Below, piece after piece: positions 46,525 through 55,241 of a stretch of DNA of 64,000 nucleotides (within the stretch, counting starts at the first letter, position 1; every line of letters starts with the position of its first letter). The stretch lies in NCBI GenBank assembly GCA_963844805.1, contig CAWJPU010000009.1, forward strand, positions 372,001-436,000, written 5' to 3'. This stretch comes from JACCZR01 sp963844805. GTDB taxonomy: Bacteria; Actinomycetota; Thermoleophilia; Solirubrobacterales; Thermoleophilaceae. The notes under the pieces are model-generated. The model did not search any database. It was not told the DNA's origin and saw nothing but the letters and a program-made list of their open reading frames with translations. A program made the position numbers and the translations under genes.

Positions 46525-47999
46525 ACTCCCACATCGTCAAGCTCTTCGGGCTCTTCACGGTCCTGTTCGCCCTGCTGATCGGCTTCACCTCGTGGTGGTC
46601 GGTGCTCGACGCCGACACCCAGCAGGAGCGCAGCTCCAACCGCCGCGCGCTGATCGAGGAGCAGACCATCCCACGCGGGCTGATCTACGCGCGCGACGGG
46701 CGCACCGTGCTGGCGAAGAACATCGCCCGCGGCCCGCGCGAGGACACCCCGCGGGCGCGCAACCTGCGCACGTTCGTCCGCACCTATCCCGAGGGCCCGC
46801 TGTTCGGGCACGCGGTCGGCTACTCGTACCTGCGCAACGGGCGACGCGGGCTGGAGCAGTCCGAGAACCGGGCCCTGGCCGGCCAGGAGAACGAGTTCCA
46901 GTCGATCTTCTCCCAGCTGCGCAGCCAGAGCCGCGAGGGCCGCGACCTGGTCACCACGCTCGACCCGAAGGGCCAGCGCGCGGCGCTCGAAGCGCTCGCC
47001 GGCAAGCAGGGCGCGATCGTGGCCATGGAGCCGCAGACCGGGCGCGTGCGGGTGATGGCCAGCACTCCGACCTACGACCCGAACGAGATCCCGACCCAGT
47101 TCGGGCGCCTGAACGCCGACAGCCAGGGTCGCCCGCTGAACAACCGGGTGACCCAGGAGCGCTATCCGCCCGGATCGACCTTCAAGGTGGTGACGGCCGC
47201 GGCGGCGCTGGACACCGGCAAGGCCACGCCCGAGTCCACCTTCAACGGCAGCTCACCACAGACCATCAGCGGATCGCCGCTCAGCAACTTCGGAGGAGAG
47301 AGCTTCGGCCCGGTGAGCTTCACCGAGGCGCTGACCAACTCCGTCAACACGGTGTTCGCGCGCGTCGGCGAGCGGGTGGGCCGGCGCACCCTGATCCGCT
47401 ACATGGACCGCTTCGGCTTCGGCCAAGACCCGCCGCTGGACTATCCCAACGAGCAGATGATCCCCTCGGGCGTGGTGGCCAAGGGCCGCACGGTTCGCGG
47501 CAACCAGGGCTTCGACGTCGGCCGCGTCGCCATCGGCCAGGGCGGCCTGGAGGGCCAGATCCTCGCCACCCCCATGCAGATGGCGATGGTGGCCTCCGCG
47601 GTGGGCAACGGCGGCAAGCTGATGCGGCCCATGCTCGTGGAGCGAGTGGTCGCCAAGGACGGGCGGGTGACCGACCGCCGGGAGCCGGCCCTCCAGTCGC
47701 GCGTGATCTCGTCGAAGGCCGCAGGGCAGCTCAGCGGCATGATGAAGAACGTCGTGAAGGAGGGCACCGGCACGGCCGCGGCCCTCAGCGGCGTGGAGGT
47801 GGCGGGCAAGACCGGCACCGCGGAGACGGGCCAGTTCAACCAGCCCTGGTTCATCGCATTCGCCCCCGCCGACAACCCCAAGATGGCCATCGCCGTGACG
47901 CTCGAGAAGCAGCCGTCGGGAGCCACCGGCGGCCAGACCGCGGCACCGCTGGCCAAGGGAGTGCTGCAGGCCCTCCTGGGTAGCGAGGCGGGAGGATGA
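46521..47999 (+). CDS. pbpA: Class B penicillin-binding protein PbpA (probable CTG start)
   Basis: A D,D-transpeptidase partner of RodA. Active-site motifs are the SxxK in PPGSTFKVVTAA, the SxN in TNSVNTVF and the KTG in VAGKTGTAETG. The N-terminal helix is LFGLFTVLFALLIGFTSWW. The first ATG/GTG/TTG in frame is the GTG at 46602, which would delete this helix; the CTG at 46521, overlapping the rodA stop and preceded by AAGAGG, restores it and gives 492 residues. I take the CTG as the start. Confidence 0.9.
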   Translation: MNSHIVKLFGLFTVLFALLIGFTSWWSVLDADTQQERSSNRRALIEEQTIPRGLIYARDGRTVLAKNIARGPREDTPRARNLRTFVRTYPEGPLFGHAVGYSYLRNGRRGLEQSENRALAGQENEFQSIFSQLRSQSREGRDLVTTLDPKGQRAALEALAGKQGAIVAMEPQTGRVRVMASTPTYDPNEIPTQFGRLNADSQGRPLNNRVTQERYPPGSTFKVVTAAAALDTGKATPESTFNGSSPQTISGSPLSNFGGESFGPVSFTEALTNSVNTVFARVGERVGRRTLIRYMDRFGFGQDPPLDYPNEQMIPSGVVAKGRTVRGNQGFDVGRVAIGQGGLEGQILATPMQMAMVASAVGNGGKLMRPMLVERVVAKDGRVTDRREPALQSRVISSKAAGQLSGMMKNVVKEGTGTAAALSGVEVAGKTGTAETGQFNQPWFIAFAPADNPKMAIAVTLEKQPSGATGGQTAAPLAKGVLQALLGSEAGG

Positions 48000-49891
48000 G
48001 CGAGGTCTCGTCCGACACGCTGGTCGACGGCCGCTACCGGATCCTCGGCCGCATCGGTTCCGGCGGCATGGCCGACGTCTACAGCGCCGAGGACACGCAC
48101 CTCGGCCGCCAGATCGCGCTGAAGGTCCTCCACCGGCGCTTCGCCCAGGACACCGAGTTCGTCGAGCGCTTCCGCCGCGAGGCCAAGTCGGCCGCGTCGC
48201 TCTCGCACCCCAACGTGGTCGGCATCTTCGACCGCGGCGAGCACGAGGGCACCTACTACATCGCGATGGAGCGCCTTACCGGGCGAACCCTGAAGGACGT
48301 GATCATCGAGGAGGCGCCGCTCAGCCAGGAGCATGCGATCGACCTCGGGATCCAGGTGCTGCAGGCGGCCGGATTCGCCCACCGCCGCGGGGTCATCCAC
48401 CGCGACTTCAAGCCGCACAACGTCATCGTCGACGACCAGGGCCACGCCAAGGTCACCGACTTCGGCATCGCGCGAGCCGGCGCGTCGGAGATGACCGAGA
48501 CGGGGTCGATCATGGGCACCGCGCAGTACCTCTCGCCCGAGCAGGCCCAGGGCCACGCGGTCACCGACGCGTCGGACCTCTACTCGATCGGCGTGATGCT
48601 CTACGAGATGCTCGCGGGCCGGCTGCCCTTCGACGGCGACAGCGCGGTCTCCATCGCGCTGAAGCACCTCAACGAGTCGCCCGCCCCGCTGTCCACGCTG
48701 CGCCCGGACATCGACCCTGCGCTGGAGTCGGTGGTGATGGCCGCCCTGTCCAAGGACCCCGCCGCCCGGTGGCAGAGCGCGGAGGACTTCGCCGAGGCGC
48801 TGGAGGCCGCCCGAGCCCACGTGCTGGCCGGCGGCTCCAACGGGCAGAACACGGCGGCCTGGGCCGCGGTCGCCGCCCTCCCGCCCGACGACGGGGGCTA
48901 TCCGGGCGAGCCCGAGGAGCAGCGCAAGCGCCGCCGCTGGCCGTGGATCGTGCTGGCATTGTTGATCCTGGCGATGATCGCCGTCACCGCCTTCGCGCTC
49001 ACACGGGCCAAGATGGTCGACGTCCCGAAGGTCGAGGGTCAGCAGCTCGCGCAGGCGCGCGAAACGCTGGAGCGGGCCGGCTTCGAGAAGGTCAAGGTCG
49101 AGCGCGAGCGCAGCCTGGCCGAGCGCGACCGCGTCCTGCGCCAGGAGCCCGACGCCGGCCAGGAGGCCGCGGAGAACAGCACCATCACCTTGGTGGCCTC
49201 GAACGGCCCGGGCGACACGCGTGTGCCCTCGGTGGAGAACCTGCCTCAGGAACGGGCGGTGAAGGAGCTCAACAAGGTGGGCCTCAAGGTCAACCTGGAC
49301 ACCGAGCCCTCGAACACCGTCAAGCAGGGCTTCGCCATCCGCACGGTGCCCAAGGAAGGCCTCGAGGTGGAGCGCGGCACGCGCATCAGGCTGTTCGTCA
49401 GCTCCGGTCCCGCCCGCGTGCAGGTGCCCGGTGTGGTGGGCCTGCTACGCGAGTCGGCCGAGTCGCGGTTGACCGCCGACGGCTTCGACGTGAACGTGCG
49501 CACGGAGGAGTCCTCGCAGCCCAAGGACGAGGTCATCTCGCAGGACCCCTCGGCCGGGACGTCGACCGAGCGCGGCGCGTCGGTCACGATCACCGTCTCC
49601 TCGGGCCCGCCGGCCAAGCAGACGGAGGACAAGGTCTCGGTCCCGAGCGTGACCGGCCAGTCGGCCTCGGCAGCCGCGGCGGCCCTGCGCGCCGCCGGCT
49701 TCGCGGTCTCGACTCAGGAGCGCGAGACCGAGGACGAGAACGAGGACGGCAAGGTCATCTCCCAGCAGCCGGCCGGCGGCGAGGCGAAGCGCGGCAGCAC
49801 GGTCACGATCGTGGTCGGCAAGCTCAAGCCGCCCGAGGAGGACCCGGGCGCGGGCGACGAGAACCAGGACGGCGGCGGTAACACCCCGTGA
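47996..49891 (+). CDS. pknB: Serine/threonine protein kinase PknB with PASTA repeats
   Basis: A 631-residue receptor kinase. The kinase domain has RIGSGGMADVYSA, IALKVLHRRF, VIHRDFKPHNVIV (Phe replaces the usual Val), TDFGIARAG and GTAQYLSPEQA. One membrane helix (WIVLALLILAMIAVTAFAL) leads to four PASTA domains of about 65 residues each (beginning DVPKVEGQ, RVPSVENL, QVPGVVGL and SVPSVTGQ) that bind muropeptides or lipid II. ATGA overlap with pbpA and GTGA overlap with ddl. Confidence 0.96.
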   Translation: MSEVSSDTLVDGRYRILGRIGSGGMADVYSAEDTHLGRQIALKVLHRRFAQDTEFVERFRREAKSAASLSHPNVVGIFDRGEHEGTYYIAMERLTGRTLKDVIIEEAPLSQEHAIDLGIQVLQAAGFAHRRGVIHRDFKPHNVIVDDQGHAKVTDFGIARAGASEMTETGSIMGTAQYLSPEQAQGHAVTDASDLYSIGVMLYEMLAGRLPFDGDSAVSIALKHLNESPAPLSTLRPDIDPALESVVMAALSKDPAARWQSAEDFAEALEAARAHVLAGGSNGQNTAAWAAVAALPPDDGGYPGEPEEQRKRRRWPWIVLALLILAMIAVTAFALTRAKMVDVPKVEGQQLAQARETLERAGFEKVKVERERSLAERDRVLRQEPDAGQEAAENSTITLVASNGPGDTRVPSVENLPQERAVKELNKVGLKVNLDTEPSNTVKQGFAIRTVPKEGLEVERGTRIRLFVSSGPARVQVPGVVGLLRESAESRLTADGFDVNVRTEESSQPKDEVISQDPSAGTSTERGASVTITVSSGPPAKQTEDKVSVPSVTGQSASAAAAALRAAGFAVSTQERETEDENEDGKVISQQPAGGEAKRGSTVTIVVGKLKPPEEDPGAGDENQDGGGNTP

Positions 49892-50853
49892 GGGTCGCCG
49901 TGCTGGGCGGCGGGCGCTCGAGCGAGCACGAGGTCTCCCTGGCCTCGGCCGCCGCCGTCCGCGAGGGGCTGGCCGAGGGCGGCCACGAGCCGCTCGAGGT
50001 GCTGGTCGGCCGCGACGGGCGCTTCAGCTTCGACGGCGAGCCGCTGACCCTGCAGCCGGGCGACGGGCTGCTCGGGGCGGACGTCGCCTTCCCCGTACTG
50101 CACGGGCCCTTCGGCGAGGACGGCACCGTCCAGGGCCTCCTGGAGCTGCTCGACCTGCCCTACGTCGGCGCGAGCGTCGCCGCCTCGGCGCTGGCCATGG
50201 ACAAGGTCCTGTTCAAGGAGGTCATGGCCCAGGCCGGCCTGCCCCAGGTGGACTACGTCGCGCTGCGCGAGGGCGAGGACCGCGCCCCCGCCGCGACGCT
50301 CGGCTTCCCCGTGTTCGTCAAGCCCGCCCGCCTGGGCTCCTCGGTGGGCATCGCCAAGGTCTCCGCGCAAGACGAGTTGGACCCGGCGCTCGACGCCGCT
50401 TTCGCGCACGACTCGCTGGTGATCGTCGAGGCGTTCTCCGACGGGCTCGAGGTGGAGTGCTCGGTGCTGGGCAACCGGGCGCCCGAGGCAAGCGAGCCGG
50501 GCGAGATCGCCATCGACGCCGACTGGTACGACTACGAGGCCAAGTACCGGCCCGGTGGCATGGAGCTCGTCATCCCCGCCCGGGTGTCGGCCGAGGACCG
50601 CGAGCGCGTCCGCCGGCTGGCGGTCCGGTCCTTCACCCACATCGGGTGTACCGGCCTGGCCCGCGCCGACTTCTTCGTCGAGCCTGGCGGCCGGGTGCTG
50701 CTCAACGAGCTCAACACGCTTCCCGGCTTCACTCAGACCAGCGTGTACGCACGCCTCTTCGAGGCGAGCGGCGTGCCGTACGCCGAGCTGCTCGACCGGC
50801 TGCTGGCCCTGGCCGTGGAGCGCTTCGAGGCCGAGCGCTCGCTGCAGCACTAG
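49888..50853 (+). CDS. ddl: D-alanine-D-alanine ligase, second paralogue
   Basis: A 321-residue ATP-grasp ligase with AVLGGGRSSEHEVSL, LHGPFGEDGTVQ, VFVKPARLGSSVGIAKV, the canonical omega-loop WYDYEAKY with both Lys and Tyr, and LLNELNTLPGFT. The conserved Lys makes this the better candidate for the housekeeping D-Ala-D-Ala ligase. It ends the kinase/cell-wall cluster and meets the convergent kinase gene with no spacing. Confidence 0.95.
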   Translation: MRVAVLGGGRSSEHEVSLASAAAVREGLAEGGHEPLEVLVGRDGRFSFDGEPLTLQPGDGLLGADVAFPVLHGPFGEDGTVQGLLELLDLPYVGASVAASALAMDKVLFKEVMAQAGLPQVDYVALREGEDRAPAATLGFPVFVKPARLGSSVGIAKVSAQDELDPALDAAFAHDSLVIVEAFSDGLEVECSVLGNRAPEASEPGEIAIDADWYDYEAKYRPGGMELVIPARVSAEDRERVRRLAVRSFTHIGCTGLARADFFVEPGGRVLLNELNTLPGFTQTSVYARLFEASGVPYAELLDRLLALAVERFEAERSLQH

Positions 50854-52365
50854 TCAGCGGCTGAGCTCGAGCTCCCGCACGTCGGCCTTGTTGCCTGGCG
50901 GCAGCTCCACGATCCAGAGCAGGTAGTAGCGGAAGTCCTGGTTCGCGGTGTCGAGGCTGATGCGGGTGTTCTCGCGCACGCGCGTCCGGCCGCTGATCTT
51001 GGTCCAGCCCTCGATGTTCCGCGGCGGCCGGCTGCCGTTGGCGCCGTACACCTCGGCCTGGTAGCCGGGCGTGGAGGTCACGACCGCCATCTGGCGGGCG
51101 GCGATCGGCGAGCCGGCGTCGACGTAGAGGCCGACGCCCTTCTTGCCCACGCCCGTGATCCCATTGCGGTACGTCTCGGTGTCCCAGGCCGTGGTGCGGT
51201 TGCCGTCGATGGCGTTCTGCAGCTGGTCGTCGGACTCCTTGCCGTCGCCCTCGGGGTCGTAGTCCTCGACGGCTCCGGCCGCGAGGTCCACGCGCTCCAG
51301 CCCGGGGGCGGCCGGGGTGACGGCGTCGCCGGGGCCGCGCTCGGCGCGCGTGACGAAGAAGGCGATCAGCCCCCCCACGACGCCCACCAGCAGCGCTGTG
51401 GTCAGGACCACCCGCCAGCGGCCGCGGCGCAGCCGGCCCGGGGCGAAGTCGGCGGTGTCGCCCTCCAGGCCCTGCAGGACGGTGGTCGCCTCGCCGGAGG
51501 TCTCGCCGGCGCGGGCGGCCTCGATGGCGAGCACCTCCTCGAGGTCGTGGACCATCTCGTCGGCGGAGGCGTAGCGGTTGGCGGTCTCCTTGGCGGTGGC
51601 GCGCTCGAGCACCTTCGCCAGGGCGGAGGAGACCTGGGGCCGGCGACGCTGGACGTCCGGCATCGGCTCCTGCACGTGCTTCATGGCCACCGCTACTTGC
51701 GTGTCGGCCTGGAAGGGGACCTCGCCGACCAGCATCTCGTAGAGCACGATCCCGAGCGAGTAGAGGTCGGACTGCTCGTCGACCTGGTGGCCGAGGGCCT
51801 GCTCGGGCGAGACGTAGTCGGTGGTGCCCAGCACGCGGCCGGTGGCGGTCAGCCCGTGCGCCTCGAGGGACCGCGCGATGCCGAAGTCGGTGACCTTGGC
51901 CCGGCCTTCGCCGTCGATCAGGACGTTCTGCGGCTTGACGTCGCGGTGGACCAGCCGCTGGGCGTGGGCGGCCGACAGCGCCCGGGCGATCTCGATCGCG
52001 TAGGCCACCGCCTCGGCCACCGGCAGCCGCCCGCAGCGCTTGATGCGGTCCTTGAGCGTCTCGCCCTCGACATACTCGAAGACGATGTACGGGTTGCCCT
52101 CGTCCTCGCCCGCGTCGATGACGGTCACCACGTGCGGGTGGTTGAGCCGCGCGACGGTGCGGGCCTCGCGGCGGAAGCGCTCCAGCTGGTCGGGGTCGTC
52201 GGAGATGTCGCGGTGCATCAACTTGATCGCCACCCACCGCTCGAGGGTCGGATCCCAGGCGAGATAGACCGTCGACATCCCGCCGGAGCCGATCCGCTCC
52301 TCGATCCGAAAACGCCCGCTGATCTCCGTACCGATCACGCCGGGGTCTATTTTGCGCCCTCGCAT
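50854..52365 (-). CDS. Serine/threonine protein kinase with discoidin-like outer domain
   Basis: An about 503-residue kinase: RIGSGGMSTVYLAWD, WVAIKLMHRD, LVHRDVKPQNVLI, TDFGIARSL and GTTDYVSPEQAL. A membrane helix (VVLTTALLVGVVGGLIAFFV) is followed by a 130-residue outer domain with NAIDGNRTTAWDTETY and GLYVDAGSPIAARQM, resembling F5/8C (discoidin, carbohydrate-binding) folds like those outside some MviN/MurJ proteins. The ATG at 52365 shares bases with the divergent start; GTG at 52338, before IGTEISGRFRIEE, is an equally good start, and ATG 52383 is also open. Confidence 0.9.
   Translation of the reverse strand: MRGRKIDPGVIGTEISGRFRIEERIGSGGMSTVYLAWDPTLERWVAIKLMHRDISDDPDQLERFRREARTVARLNHPHVVTVIDAGEDEGNPYIVFEYVEGETLKDRIKRCGRLPVAEAVAYAIEIARALSAAHAQRLVHRDVKPQNVLIDGEGRAKVTDFGIARSLEAHGLTATGRVLGTTDYVSPEQALGHQVDEQSDLYSLGIVLYEMLVGEVPFQADTQVAVAMKHVQEPMPDVQRRRPQVSSALAKVLERATAKETANRYASADEMVHDLEEVLAIEAARAGETSGEATTVLQGLEGDTADFAPGRLRRGRWRVVLTTALLVGVVGGLIAFFVTRAERGPGDAVTPAAPGLERVDLAAGAVEDYDPEGDGKESDDQLQNAIDGNRTTAWDTETYRNGITGVGKKGVGLYVDAGSPIAARQMAVVTSTPGYQAEVYGANGSRPPRNIEGWTKISGRTRVRENTRISLDTANQDFRYYLLWIVELPPGNKADVRELELSR
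52348..52353 (+). promoter_or_regulatory. Candidate -10 box for the DsbA-like gene
   Basis: TATTTT, the only AT-only hexamer between the two divergent genes, ends 10 bases before the plus-strand ATG at 52364. It would give an almost leaderless message. It falls inside the kinase frame if that gene starts at 52365, but just outside it if the kinase starts at 52338. Confidence 0.35.
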
Positions 52366-53129
52366 GGCTGTTGAGCTCCGCATCTACTCGGATCCGACTT
52401 CCGCGGCCGCCTGGGCCGCCTGGCCGGCGCTGCGCCGGCTGGAGGTGGAATTCGCCGGGGAGCTGCGATTCACCTTGAAAATGGGAGGCCTCGCGCCGCA
52501 GCTTCGAAGGCCGCCACGACGAGCTGTTCGCCGACTGGCTGGACACCGCCGACCGATCGGGCATGCCGGTCGACCCGCGGCTGTGGGCCGAAGGCCCGCT
52601 CGCCACCAGCTACCCCGCCTGCATGGCGGTCAAGGCGGCCCAGGATCAGGGCCGCGGCGTCGAGCTGTTCCGGGCGATCCAGGAGGGGGTGCTCTGCTTC
52701 CGCCGCAAGCTCGACACGACGGAGGCCCTCGTCGAGGAGGCTCGCGCAGCGGGCCTGGACGTGGCCCGCTTTCGCATCGACCTCGACTCCAACGCCACCG
52801 TGGAGGCATTCGGCAACGACCTGGAGGAATTCCGCGCCGCGGAGGCGCCGCTGCCCTCGGCCCGCCTCGGGGACGCCTGGGTGCAGGGGCCGGCGGAGTA
52901 CGCGGAGTGGCGCGCCGCCGCCGTGGGCGTCGGCGCCGAGCCGTCCGGCGAGCCCGCCCCCGACGTGGCCGCCGCGCTGATCCGCTTCGGCCGGATGGCC
53001 GAGCCCGAGGTGGAGGCGGTGTGCGACCTACCGGGTCCCCGAGCCCGCGCGGAGCTGTGGCGCCTGGCCTCCGAGTGGCGGGCCAAGCCCACCCGCGTGC
53101 TCACCGGCTGGCTCTGGGAGCCGGCGTGA
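52364..53129 (+). CDS. DsbA-fold protein lacking the CxxC motif (frame broken once)
   Basis: A DsbA/FrnE-like thioredoxin-fold protein of about 254 residues. It opens with ELRIYSDPTSAAAWAAWPAL, the place where relatives have a CxxC; here it reads SAAA, so no redox cysteine pair exists. One extra base near 52497 shifts the frame, and the protein continues SFEGRHDELFADWLDTADRS and MPVDPRLWAEGPLATSYPAC, a family signature. SpxH-type DsbA relatives act as protease adaptors rather than oxidases; that role is only a possibility here. Confidence 0.75.
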
Positions 53130-53202
53130 GGGCGCCCAACCACTAGGAAAATTCGTCAGCTGGACTGAGCGTTCTTTCGACGGGGTGGGCGCTCCACGCC
53201 CG

Positions 53203-53628
53203 TCAGGGGCAGCCGGACGAGATCCGCACCCGCCACCACTTGAGCAGCCGCCCCAGCAGCCCGCCGCGCGGAAGCGAGTGCCACACGCGGCAGCCCGGCT
53301 CGCCCATATCGGCGTGACGAACACGCACGTGGGGAAACGCCTCGGGCTCCAGCAGCATCTCTTCCTTGAGCCGCCGCGCGTACTCCTCCCCCTGGCTGCG
53401 CGGTTCCAGCTGCGCCCGCAGGTCGGCGACACGGAGAGCGAGGTCGTCGCGGACGCGCTCCTGCTCGGAGAGGGTGAGCAGCCGCGGCGAGCCCCCGACC
53501 CGGGCGGCCGGCGGCCGGATGTCGGGTCGCGGCCACACCGAGTTCCACTGCGCCATCAGCTCGTCCTCGAGCGCGGCGATCTGCTCGAGCAGGCCAGGAG
53601 CTGCGTGCCGGGTGAGGACGGCGGTCAC
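53203..53628 (-). CDS. Hypothetical protein (141 residues)
   Basis: A soluble, charged protein with a predicted coiled segment (ERVRDDLALRVADLRAQLEP) and a basic C-terminal end (GRLLKWWRVRISSG). No family recognised. It overlaps the small membrane-protein gene upstream by 4 bases (ATGA), so the pair is probably co-expressed. The 73 bases between it and the DsbA-like gene hold nothing obvious. Confidence 0.6.
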   Translation of the reverse strand: MTAVLTRHAAPGLLEQIAALEDELMAQWNSVWPRPDIRPPAARVGGSPRLLTLSEQERVRDDLALRVADLRAQLEPRSQGEEYARRLKEEMLLEPEAFPHVRVRHADMGEPGCRVWHSLPRGGLLGRLLKWWRVRISSGCP

Positions 53629-53876
53629 GGCGACGCCCCCCGGGCTCCCACGAAGGCGCTCCCGGCCCCCAGCAGGGTCAGGGGCAGCCCGACGAGCAGC
53701 GTCACCGACGCGCCTGGCGTACCCGCAGCGAGGCCGGTCGCCCCGAACACCAGCGCGGCGAACGCCAGGGCGAGGAACAGCGCAGCGGTGAGGCCCGGGT
53801 CCTCCAGGCCGCGGCCGACGCCGTAGGCCGCCGCCGGGACCAGGACCGCGACGAGGAGGAGCTGGAACAGGGTCAT
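53625..53876 (-). CDS. Small membrane protein (83 residues)
   Basis: Three hydrophobic helices fill almost the entire protein (LFQLLLVAVLVPAAAYGVG, AALFLALAFAALVFGATGLA and VTLLVGLPLTLLGAGSAF). I start at the ATG at 53876, which opens directly with a helix; the frame is open to 53975 but the extra sequence is hydrophilic and unlikely. Function unknown. Confidence 0.6.
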   Translation of the reverse strand: MTLFQLLLVAVLVPAAAYGVGRGLEDPGLTAALFLALAFAALVFGATGLAAGTPGASVTLLVGLPLTLLGAGSAFVGARGASP

Positions 53877-53929
53877 CCGCCTATGAGACCTGCTCGCCGG
53901 GAGCACTCCGCCGAGCCAGGAGTTGCCCA

Positions 53930-54370
53930 TCAGCGCCCGCTCACCGGGATCTGCTCTGCCAGGAAGAAGAACCACACCAGCAGCAACACCAGCGCCGTCA
54001 CCACCGACACCGCCATTGCGATGTCCAGCAACGACCTACCGTCGCGAAGGCGGCGCAACGACGGACGCTCCTCGGTCGCCGCGTTCAGCCACGCCGGCCG
54101 CGCCGGCGACGAGCGGCCGCCGGGGCGAATGCGCTCGTAGACGCCGTGAACGCGGTACAGCACCAATCCGACGGCGATCATCGCCAGGGGGATGCCGCCG
54201 AGCACCACGAACAGGAACATCTCGGCGGTCTCGGTCACCTCGCCGGCCAGCCACAGGCCGCCCACGGGCACTCCGATCCACAGGAAGAGGCTTCCGGCCC
54301 AGATGATCACGGCGAGCAGCCCGGCGACAAGCGATTCGAGGAGCTGGGATCCCATCGGCCTGGCGCTCAC
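53930..54370 (-). CDS. Membrane protein co-encoded with MlaE
   Basis: A 146-residue protein with two N-terminal helices (LVAGLLAVIIWAGSLFLWIG and FLFVVLGGIPLAMIAVGLVL), a basic loop, and one C-terminal helix (VSVVTALVLLLVWFFFLA). The GTG at 54370 overlaps the MlaE stop (GTGA), so the two proteins probably act together. No family recognised. Confidence 0.65.
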   Translation of the reverse strand: MSARPMGSQLLESLVAGLLAVIIWAGSLFLWIGVPVGGLWLAGEVTETAEMFLFVVLGGIPLAMIAVGLVLYRVHGVYERIRPGGRSSPARPAWLNAATEERPSLRRLRDGRSLLDIAMAVSVVTALVLLLVWFFFLAEQIPVSGR

Positions 54371-55174
54371 TTGATCACCGAGATCTCGGGATGGGTGGCC
54401 AGCAGCGTCTGGGTGAAGACGTAGTTGAAGGCGAAGATGGCCAGGAAGGTGATGACCACCCCCTGGTTGACCGCCCGGCCCACCCCCTCCGCGCCGCCGG
54501 AGGCCGTCATGCCCTTGTAACAGGCGACGATCGCGATGATCGCCCCGAACATGGTGCACTTGACCACCGAGCCCCACAGGTCGGTGGTGGAGGCGTTGTT
54601 GAGCAGGGTGGCGAAGAAGGGCCCCAGCGGCGCCTGGAAGGTCAGCGTGGCCAGGATGCCGCCGAAGATGCCGAAGATCAGCGCGTAGACGTTGAACAGC
54701 CCGGTGACGATCATCAGCGCCAAGAAGCGCGGCACGACCAGGTTCTTGATCGGATCGACGCCCAGCACCTGCAAGCGCGTCGAGCTCCTCGCGGATCTTG
54801 CGCGCGCCCAGGTCGGCGGTGATCGCCGTGCCGCCCACGCCGGCCAGGATGATCGCGGTCACGATCGGGGCGAACTCGCGCACCGAGGCCAACACGAAGA
54901 AGCCGCCCAGGCGGTCGACGGCGCCGAACAGGGTGAGGAAGTTGCCCGCCTGCAGGCCCGGGGCGCCGTAGCCGAAGGCGATCGTGGAGATCAGCAGCGG
55001 AAACCAGCACAGCCGCAGCGCGAACATGAACTGCTGCACGAACTCGGTGCCGTAGGGATACGGCGGGCGCAGCGCCGACATCAGCACCTTGCCGGTCAGG
55101 ATCATCATGTCGCCGACCTGCTCGAGCAGGTTCTTGGTCGGCAGGAATGCGCGGTCGGCTACGGCTCGGACCAT
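54367..55174 (-). CDS. MlaE/YrbE-family lipid ABC transporter permease (frame broken once)
   Basis: A permease of the MlaE (YrbE) family that normally pairs with an MlaF ATPase and Mce proteins to move lipids or sterols. Family motifs are REFAPIVTAIILAGVGGTAI and ADLGARKIREELDAL in the first frame, then VLGVDPIKNLVVPRFLAL and NNASTTDLWGSVVKC after one extra base near 54773. Repaired length is 268 residues from the ATG at 55174. No ATPase or Mce gene is adjacent. It is divergent from a GntR regulator. Confidence 0.88.
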
Positions 55175-55198
55175 CTGTGCTGGCACAGTAGCGCCGAT

Positions 55199-55227
55199 TT
55201 GCTTCTGTGTCAACACACCGGTACACT
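55199..55227 (+). promoter_or_regulatory. gntR promoter, leaderless type
   Basis: TTGCTT (55199-55204), a 17-base spacer and TACACT (55222-55227) form the best promoter in the window. The GTG of gntR follows 7 bases after the -10 box, so transcription should start at the GTG itself. The spacer contains TGTGTCAACACA, an inverted repeat. Confidence 0.7.
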
Positions 55228-55241
55228 GGATCGAGTGTTCA
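55209..55241. promoter_or_regulatory. Candidate GntR operators
   Basis: TGTGT-CA-ACACA (near 55207-55218) overlaps the promoter spacer, and ACACT-GGATCG-AGTGT (55223-55238) spans the -10 box to the start codon. The second resembles the inverted-repeat operators of YtrA-type GntR proteins. CTGTGC-TG-GCACAG (near 55175-55188) lies closer to the mlaE start. Autoregulation and control of mlaE are likely. Confidence 0.5.
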
